From Caenorhabditis remanei (Eukaryota; Nematoda; Chromadorea; Rhabditida; Rhabditidae): a stretch of DNA of 64,000 nucleotides. Both the position numbers and the translations under genes were made by a program. Position 1 is the stretch's first letter. Every line of letters starts with the position of its first letter. The stretch lies in NCBI RefSeq assembly GCF_010183535.1, contig NW_026526001.1:248001-312000 (forward strand). The letters are read 5' to 3'. Shown here one piece after another: positions 58,212-64,000 of this stretch. The notes under the pieces were generated by a model. It saw nothing but the letters and a program-made list of their open reading frames with translations, made no database searches and was not told the origin of the DNA.

Positions 58212-58860
58212 GTTTGTATTAAGTTAAGTCATACGCTTTTTTTTGAGGTTGAACTTTGACTCACGGTTTGTACTCGATGTACTTTGTACATCTCCCACTT
58301 TCTTTCCCCCCGCTCCCATCGGATATGATTCATAGGCTTTTAGTCTTGAATCATTCTTTCTATCTGTTTTAATTGAATTCTTCCACCCACAGATTTTCTG
58401 TCTGGCTCCGCCTCTGCCCAGTATAAAAGCAGAGGCGAGAGCTTATCTTTTATCTTTTAATAAATCTTTAACAAATCTTTCAATAAAGTTTTTGTTGAAG
58501 TTTTATTCCCACGGTCAGTGAAGGATAGTGCATCAATCTGGCTGTGGGATCGTCAAGTCTGTATTCCAAAGATGTCGGAAGAAGGACTTGTCGAAGGAAG
58601 ATCACCTGAGGCTGTGTTCACAAGGGACAAAACAGTCAGAAGGAAGATGTAGCCAACAAACTCATCTTCAAACTTCACCTCTCGCCATCATGCTACTGGG
58701 ACACGGACAGATCCTCAAGCATTTTGGACACTCATCGACGATCCGTTCAATCAAGGACAATTGGACAAAGAAAGGAAGTCATCCGAAAAACGAAAACAAC
58801 ATTTCGTAACCCGAAGGACAGAGTGGAGTTGGGTCCAAACTCAGCTGTTTCTTCACTAGA
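58212..58860 (+). mobile_element. LTR-like promoter followed by decayed gag-like sequence
   Basis: CCCAGTATAAAAGCAGAGGC (TATA box at about 58421-58427) is followed within 90 bp by two AATAAA signals, the compact R-region arrangement of many LTRs. A region with codon-like composition follows from about 58573 but contains a TAG near 58648 and has no long frame. I could not find a second LTR, so this may be a solo LTR plus fragment, or a plain promoter. Confidence 0.35.
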
Positions 58861-59246
58861 GAGGTAAGACCGGGGGTTAAAGGACACACGCATGGAAGGG
58901 GAGTCGCAGACCACCAGTGTAGGAGGGGAGGAGCATGGGGATACCAGTGTAAGGGCATCTAAACCATGGTAATGGATGGTGCGACGTGGTCGTTCACGAC
59001 TTTGCAATGGGTTACCAATTATGGGTAAACAAAAATTTGTTGTAGAAAACAAAAGTCTACGTAGATTTGTCTTTAAAATACACGATCCTCTGATTAGCGT
59101 TATCACCGGGTGTAAACTTTTGTGAATACATGCCCGCCAGTTTTACATTTCAAGCATATCACTTTATAGACAAAGTTTTAAGTTATGGGTGCGGAAATTC
59201 AGGTTTCTGAAAATTCTGAAACGATGCACAACTATCCTTTTGCGTT

Positions 59247-59341
59247 TATGCTCTTGCGAAGTTATGTTTCGTATGCTCTTGCGAAGTTATGTTTCGTATG
59301 CTCTTGCGAAGTCATGTTTCATATGCTCTTGCGAAGTCATG
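59247..59341. repeat. 25-bp tandem repeat, almost four copies
   Basis: TATGCTCTTGCGAAGT(T/C)ATGTTTC(G/A) repeats at 59247, 59272, 59297 and 59322, the last copy incomplete. Simple minisatellite. Confidence 0.9.
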
Positions 59342-59725
59342 TGAACTTCATTTCATTTCATATTCATTACGTCATTGTTCCCAGAAAATTTCTCAACTTC
59401 CGTTCAACTTCAATTGGTTCAGGTTAGAGACTATCACCCTGTATGCAGCTACAAAAACTGGACGACGATCATTGTAGTTAACCCCCAAATAGAGACCAAC
59501 GAGACAACTTACTCAGATGTACGCAAAATTGGCTACACAGTTCTACAGTTCCAGAAATATATAGAGTAGTGATGAGGATGCTACACCAACAATGCAACAC
59601 TTTCAAACAGTCCCACTTTTCATTACTCATTATTTACGCAAGACACAAACCTACACCTTCGTTCAAAAAAAAAAGAGGTGTGCACACAAGAAGTATATAT
59701 AGACCAAGAACGAAAATTATCAAAT

Positions 59726-60276
59726 TCACAGATTGTGTTCCTTCTTGAGTGATGGGCAATCGTGCTGGAAGAACTTCATGTTTTTCTGGGCAATGAGATG
59801 AGAACGACACACGGTGCATAGAGCGAGAGCTGAAATTTGGAAATTGAAACTTTTGAAGTTTTGATACAAGTAAACTCACGAATCTGGATCATTCCATCTT
59901 CAACCTTGACAGTTTCGCGGGTCGAATTGAACTTTTTGCATGGGACACACATATAGACGATGAGGGGGTCCAATCCTTTGAAAAGACGTTCCGGCATAAC
60001 ATTGGCTTGATCCTCAGTAGGAATAATTGACTCGGCAGCCTTCTCATATAACCACTATAAACAGAATCATACAGATTTTTCTACGAATTAAGGTCAACTC
60101 ACATGCTTAGCACCAGATTTTTCACTTTCATGGGCAACGAGCTTCTTTTTTGGAATCTTCTTCTTCGCCGGTGCATGGTTAGTCTCTTCGTCATCTTCAA
60201 AATACGGACGCTTCTCACGTTGACCATTCATCTTGGGCTTAGTAGGAGTACCATAATCGGATAGAACACCAGACAT
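59726..60276 (-). CDS. Small Cys-rich (zinc-binding?) protein, 3 exons
   Basis: Exons 60276-60103, 60054-59880 and 59829-59726 (stop TGA 59728-59726) join in frame to 150 residues; both introns are about 48-50 bp. An acceptor ATTTTCAG lies two bases before the ATG, the usual place of a trans-splice site in Caenorhabditis. The first 58 residues are basic and polar, with a KKKIPKKK patch that could be nuclear targeting. The second half has CVPCKKF, then CTVCRSH and a later H and C, a pattern that could bind zinc (Cys-x2-Cys pairs). The family is not recognised. It is the last of three minus-strand small genes lying divergent to the A-type polymerase at 62035, so it might belong to that element (inference). 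Confidence 0.65.
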
Positions 60277-60550
60277 TTCTGAAAATCACACTAAATTTGG
60301 AGGGAAACATTTATCAAGACCAGAAAGCACTACAGTAGAAGCATATGAAAGTCGGAAAAGTGAAGATGCAAATGAGAAAGTGATAAGTACATCACGCCTA
60401 AATACGTGTCTGAAAACATGAGTCATCCACAAAAAGGGGAGGGTCAACTTGAAAAATTCAATTAAGCAAGGTCCAGGTGAAGCATGAATCATCAACAGCA
60501 GGAGAAATTTTTGCACAAAGTGGACGACTGAAGAACAATGAGCAAACAAA

Positions 60551-61043
60551 CTAGGATTTTGCTTGAATGTGGATGGTAGGCATGGAACCCTTGGCAAAGT
60601 TGAAAACGTAGGCTTCAGATTTCTTTTCAGGCTTTTCAGGCTTTTGAGTTGATGAGGATGTATAAAAGTACTGATCCAGACCATTTGAAGAAACCTGAAC
60701 GATTTCGGGGTTTTTCAACTGTCAAGTGTTTGTAATCCTTACCACTCCAACTTGATCTTGGGTACTAGGTTGATATACATACCCTGAGCCCACTTCATTA
60801 CTAACGGCTGGTTTTTGAATACCCATTGTGTTTTTGAATGAGCAGCTGCGATAAAACGCGATCACCACACTTGTCAGAGAGATGGTCAATGAAATCGTGG
60901 AGCAGAAGGAAATGAGAAGGAATGAAGATCTGGAAGCGGGTTCGAAATCATACAGTTTTCCAATGTGGTCCAAGGAGCTAATTCACGAAGGAGTGTGTAC
61001 GACAGTTCTCAAAAATGGGTCACCAGTGCTTGACCGTACTCAT
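60551..61043 (-). CDS. Small single-pass membrane protein, 3 exons
   Basis: Exons 61043-61024, 60977-60743 and 60694-60551 (stop TAG 60553-60551) keep the frame to 132 residues, with introns of 46 and 48 bp. Residues about 20-46 are hydrophobic (FLLISFCSTISLTISLTSVV) and end in basic and Cys residues, suiting one membrane helix. The C-terminal part is polar, with Lys/Pro/Glu repeats (QKPEKPEKKSE). The short first exon is the least certain part; an alternative start would be a TTG at 60973. Function unknown. It lies between the Cys-rich gene and another small membrane gene on the same strand, spacing 274 and 149 bp, possibly one operon. Confidence 0.5.
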
Positions 61044-61192
61044 GCATTAGACAGACATTTTGCCTATCGAAATAACGTTTGCTGAATTGCAAAAGTAACT
61101 AACGTGGTTGGAAACAGTGATGTCCTGAAAAATGCATTATAAATTCAAGAATTGTAGAGTTCACGGAATTCTTTTCTGTATCTGAACGAGCG

Positions 61193-61454
61193 CTAAACGA
61201 ACTGAACGAAAAATAGAAATATTGTGCAGAGCAATGCATCCTGTGTGATCACGAAGAGAACCTTCACAAATTTGGAAATGTGAATAATTCTGGGGTTGCC
61301 TTAACAAGGGTAGAAAACCCCGGAAACATGAAAACCTGAAGCATTCTCTCCAAGAACAGAAAATCAGACTCATGCACATGAAAACTGTGAGAAACGATGA
61401 AATGACACCAAACTCAACAATCGTAACGCAGAACAATTGGTTTTGATGACTCAT
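61193..61454 (-). CDS. Very small membrane protein, 2 exons
   Basis: Exons 61454-61336 and 61289-61193 (stop TAG 61195-61193) with a 46-bp intron give 71 residues. Two hydrophobic stretches are visible (FGVISSFLTVFMCMSLIFC and ALLCTIFLFFVQFV). The ATG is embedded in a TGACTCAT motif that belongs to a cluster just upstream. Without the intron the frame would continue to 61161 with poorer composition. Unknown function; small membrane proteins of this size are also easily produced by chance in AT-rich DNA. Confidence 0.4.
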
Positions 61455-61650
61455 CAGAATTGAAAGTTTGAAAACCTGAAAGTGACCTCTCGCGATGACT
61501 CATCAAGGATGACTCATCAAGGTTGACTCATCAATGATGACTCACTGTTTCGAGATTTAGCATATATTGGGATTTGCCGACAGAGCAAGGAATTCTACAT
61601 ACTCTGTGGAAACCATCCATGTTTCACTGAGAAACGATGGGAATGAGTCA
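61447..61650. promoter_or_regulatory. Cluster of six AP-1-type TGACTCA/TGAGTCA sites
   Basis: TGACTCA occurs at 61447, 61496, 61510, 61524 and 61538, and TGAGTCA at 61644. Four of them are exactly 14 bp apart. The motif is the classical bZIP (Jun/Fos-type) site. It lies between the minus-strand small genes and the A-type polymerase, so it could drive either side. Confidence 0.6.
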
Positions 61651-61721
61651 CCACACCGGGACACAAACTTCACATTTTCACCTAGTCTCCGATGGGTAAA
61701 TGAAATAAGGAGAAATTTGAG

Positions 61722-61841
61722 CTATAACGACTGATTATGTGGCAAACCGACAAATCCTGGAGGGTAATTGAACACAACAGATGAGAATGCAGGGGTATAT
61801 AAGGAAATCAGCACAACTCCAAAAACCATAACAAACTTCAT
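61722..61841 (-). CDS. Possible secreted micropeptide (39 aa)
   Basis: From ATG 61841 the frame encodes a hydrophobic leader (MKFVMVFGVVLISLYTPAFS) and a short tail rich in Pro, Gly and Asn. It is signal-peptide-like, but the length is within chance, and the surrounding minus-strand frame is driven by an ATC/GAT microsatellite. Confidence 0.25.
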   Translation of the reverse strand: MKFVMVFGVVLISLYTPAFSSVVFNYPPGFVGLPHNQSL

Positions 61842-61879
61842 TCCGAAGTGAACGTCACTGATTTTCTTGAAGCGACTTA

Positions 61880-61986
61880 CCTTTATCTTCATCATCATCA
61901 TCATCGTCAATTCCACCATTGTCTTGATTCTCATCCTCATCAACCCAACCTTGTCTTGATTTCCATCAACATCATCATCATCATCA
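61880..61986. repeat. Imperfect ATC microsatellite
   Basis: Runs of CATCAT separated by CTTGATTC-like spacers. Reads as poly-His or poly-Asp in different frames; not considered coding. Confidence 0.8.
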
Positions 61987-62034
61987 ACCACATCAATACA
62001 GTCCTTGTCTTAATTTTCAAGAAGATCTACAACC

Positions 62035-64000
62035 ATGATGGTTGAAAATTTTGAAGAGGTAAGTGTAGAAGTTTTTGAAGTCGTCACTAACGTCAACTTT
62101 TATCAGGAACAAATTGGTGGAGCAAAGATCCGTATTTTGGACGTCCACGAAAAGACACCCAAGGGTCATTTTGAAGGTCGAATCATTTCACGCACCCTAG
62201 GCTTGGAACTTCCGGATTCTATGACTACTCATCCTCGAGGTCCTGAAATGTTTGCTGAAACTTTGATAGAGCTCGCTCATCGCTATGACCCATTCAAAAA
62301 CCCCCGTGTAAAAGTGGGAATTGTATTTGAATCAAGCGAGATTCCTGAAAGCGTCGGCTTGTGCTATCAACCGATTGATCGGATCAAGGCTGAACACATT
62401 GTTCAAAGTCTTGCTCTTCAGTCACAATCAAACAAGTCTGTCTTGGAACTTGAAACTCCAAAAATCAATGCCAGATTTACATACATCAATCCACCAGTTG
62501 GTAGTGGTAAACGTCGCTTTGACACTGGCAAAATCCTGGAACTCACTGTATTTGAAAAACGACAAAAATCGAGTGAATTGGAGCTTGTGTTGAACGAGGA
62601 CTTACCCAAAGTCAAGCAACGCAGATCCAACATCATGCCGAACGAAGGTAACATTTTATGAACTTCGTTGTTGAACTTCGTATGGACATTTTTCAGTAAT
62701 CGAAGATTGTCTGGTTCATGCATTGTACCAGACCCTGATGTACTACAATTGGAAGCTCTGTAGAACACAGGAAAGTCAGAACAAGTACCGCAATGCACTG
62801 AGAAAGACTTTCAAACGACCACACATTTGCCAAGAAGTTTACGAAGCAGTGAAAGCTATGAAGGAGGTAAGATTCAGGGTAAACTCAGCAACTAAATTTC
62901 AGAAAACTTGCAGGAAGCTGGTGTTTCGAAATTGTCAAACTTCTGCAGGATGGACGTTGAGCGCTTTCAGAACACAGTTTTTGCTGGAACACATCAGCTT
63001 ATTGTATTTGTGAAGAACTCCACCATACCATTCTACTCAGGACCATACGTTGGCGACAAAAAACAGCTGGCCCTATACTTGGACGATGGACACTATAGAG
63101 GTGTCAGAAGTATTTGTGCACTACTCCGGACTGATTACTATTGTGCACTCTGCAATAGAGGTTATTGCAATACTGTAAAGCACTATAAATGTCCACTGGT
63201 TCACCGTTTATGTGGTCAACGTCATTGCCCTGTTACAGAGAGTGATCAACCAACTCGATGCAAGACATGCACCGTGTTATTCAAATCGCAAATCTGCTAT
63301 AAAAATCACATCAAAAAGGTAGCACTTGATTGTAGGAACGCTCCAGCTCAACATCACTTCTTTCAGGTCCAAAAAATGGCAAAAGTCGATGTGAGTATAC
63401 GACAGTGTGTAGGAAATGCGACGACATCTTCTACACGAACAAAGGCAATCCACACAAGTGTGGACAAAAATGGTGCTATCGCTGCAACTGCCAGAGAACT
63501 ATACCACACAGTTGCCTCATGCCCATTTCAAAGAAAAATGAGAAAAAGCTGACACGACATCGTGTATATTTCGATATTGAGGTTTGCATATCACTAATAT
63601 TGAGCTCACACTCTCAAAATTACAGAGCAGAGCCGATGAATCAACTGGACAGCAACACCCCGTCTTGTTCGTGGCTCTTCGTTGTTGCCCAGGCTGCGCA
63701 ATCTTCATACCAAATGACATTGAACAAGCAAGAAACATGGTGTGCTCGAAATGTGCACCTGATGGTCGATTGAAGGTCATTGAATGTATCACCATCGAGA
63801 ATCAAAACGTGGATGTTGGAAGTGAGATGACAAAGTGGTTGTTTGCTGATCACCACCAAGGAGCTGTTGTTGTGGCACACAATGCATCTGGGTAAATCTT
63901 GATGTTGGTTATAATTACAAAGATGTGGTATATTTCAGGTACGATGGTCAATTCATTCTTGAGAATTTGATTGCCAGCAACAAAGCTTCACCCAAACTTG
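62035..64000 (+). CDS. A-type protein-primed DNA polymerase B, third copy (5' part, runs off window)
   Basis: Exons: 62035-62058, 62107-62647, 62697-62866, 62914-63318, 63367-63581, 63626-63891 and 63939 onward. The N-terminal domain contains QSN and ends in PPVGSGKRR. Then come an OTU-like pattern (EDCLVHAL, later DDGHY), a Cys-rich zinc region (CALCNRGYC to CRKCDDIFY, about 63150-63500), ExoI (YFDIE, about 63567-63581) and ExoII (AHNASG/YDGQ, 63876-63950). This is the only A copy with an N-terminus. One problem: before the donor at 63319 this copy has five A where the left copy of palindrome A has six. As written, the exon starting at 63367 is read in the wrong frame, so this is a possible one-base frameshift or sequencing error. 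The 3' half with the polymerase motifs lies beyond the window. Confidence 0.85.

Noticed and set aside
59634..59879. 81-codon minus-strand frame overlapping the Cys-rich gene
   Set aside because: It reads through an intron and continues past the true stop in another frame; the spliced model keeps the CxxC pairs.
60286..60684. 132-codon minus-strand frame next to the small membrane gene
   Set aside because: It overlaps the last exon of that gene in a different frame, and only the spliced reading ends naturally after the Lys/Pro/Glu repeat.

Overview
The window looks like nuclear DNA of a Caenorhabditis-type nematode (inference). Nearly every gene that can be modelled has introns of about 41-50 bp with GT donors and TTTTCAG-like acceptors, several start codons sit directly behind an acceptor as in trans-spliced worm genes, and the intergenic DNA is AT-rich. 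It is an accessory region: few ordinary genes, many rearranged mobile elements, and one very large satellite.

Layout. 1-4.4 kb: a partial Thr-rich gene, mostly empty DNA with short repeats, a perfect 19-bp hairpin and the C-terminal lobe of a Ser/Thr kinase gene. 4.4-9.2 kb: a scrambled Ty3/Gypsy element whose gag-protease lies on + and whose RT-RNaseH-integrase lies on -, with two 193-bp LTRs in opposite orientation; it abuts a broken gene (9.2-9.66 kb). 10.2-25.4 kb: about 154 tandem copies of a 99-bp satellite. 25.4-33.6 kb: palindrome A, two inward-facing copies of a protein-primed family B DNA polymerase (pPolB) gene. 33.6-49.9 kb: element B, a 16.3-kb palindrome with 7.3-kb arms. Each B arm carries an apparently intact 16-exon pPolB gene of about 1,419 codons and, divergent from it, a small gene S of unknown function. 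A 1.66-kb loop holds a templated polymerase fragment and a broken S paralogue. 50-59 kb: degenerate repeats, a fold-back transposon carrying an exon-like insert, a 237-residue acidic ORF and an LTR-like promoter. 59.7-64 kb: three small minus-strand genes (a Cys-rich protein and two membrane proteins) divergent from a third, less truncated A-type pPolB gene that runs off the window.

The most interesting system is the pair of pPolB palindromes. Both polymerases join an N-terminal domain with an OTU-like pattern, a Cys-rich zinc-binding region, a complete 3'-5' exonuclease, an inserted Vsr-like nuclease pattern and the PolB catalytic motifs. Both genes point toward the palindrome centre and end beside short tandem-repeat arrays. 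Two introns (inside ExoII and inside motif C) have the same position and phase in A and B, so the family is old. No integrase, capsid, packaging ATPase or maturation protease gene is visible, so these are not standard Polintons/Mavericks, and the outer ends of B are 21-nt hairpins rather than ends flanked by a visible target duplication. How they replicate and move is not evident.

All splice models here were made by eye from GT-AG signals, frame continuity and comparison between copies. Element boundaries are those of the repeats visible inside this window.
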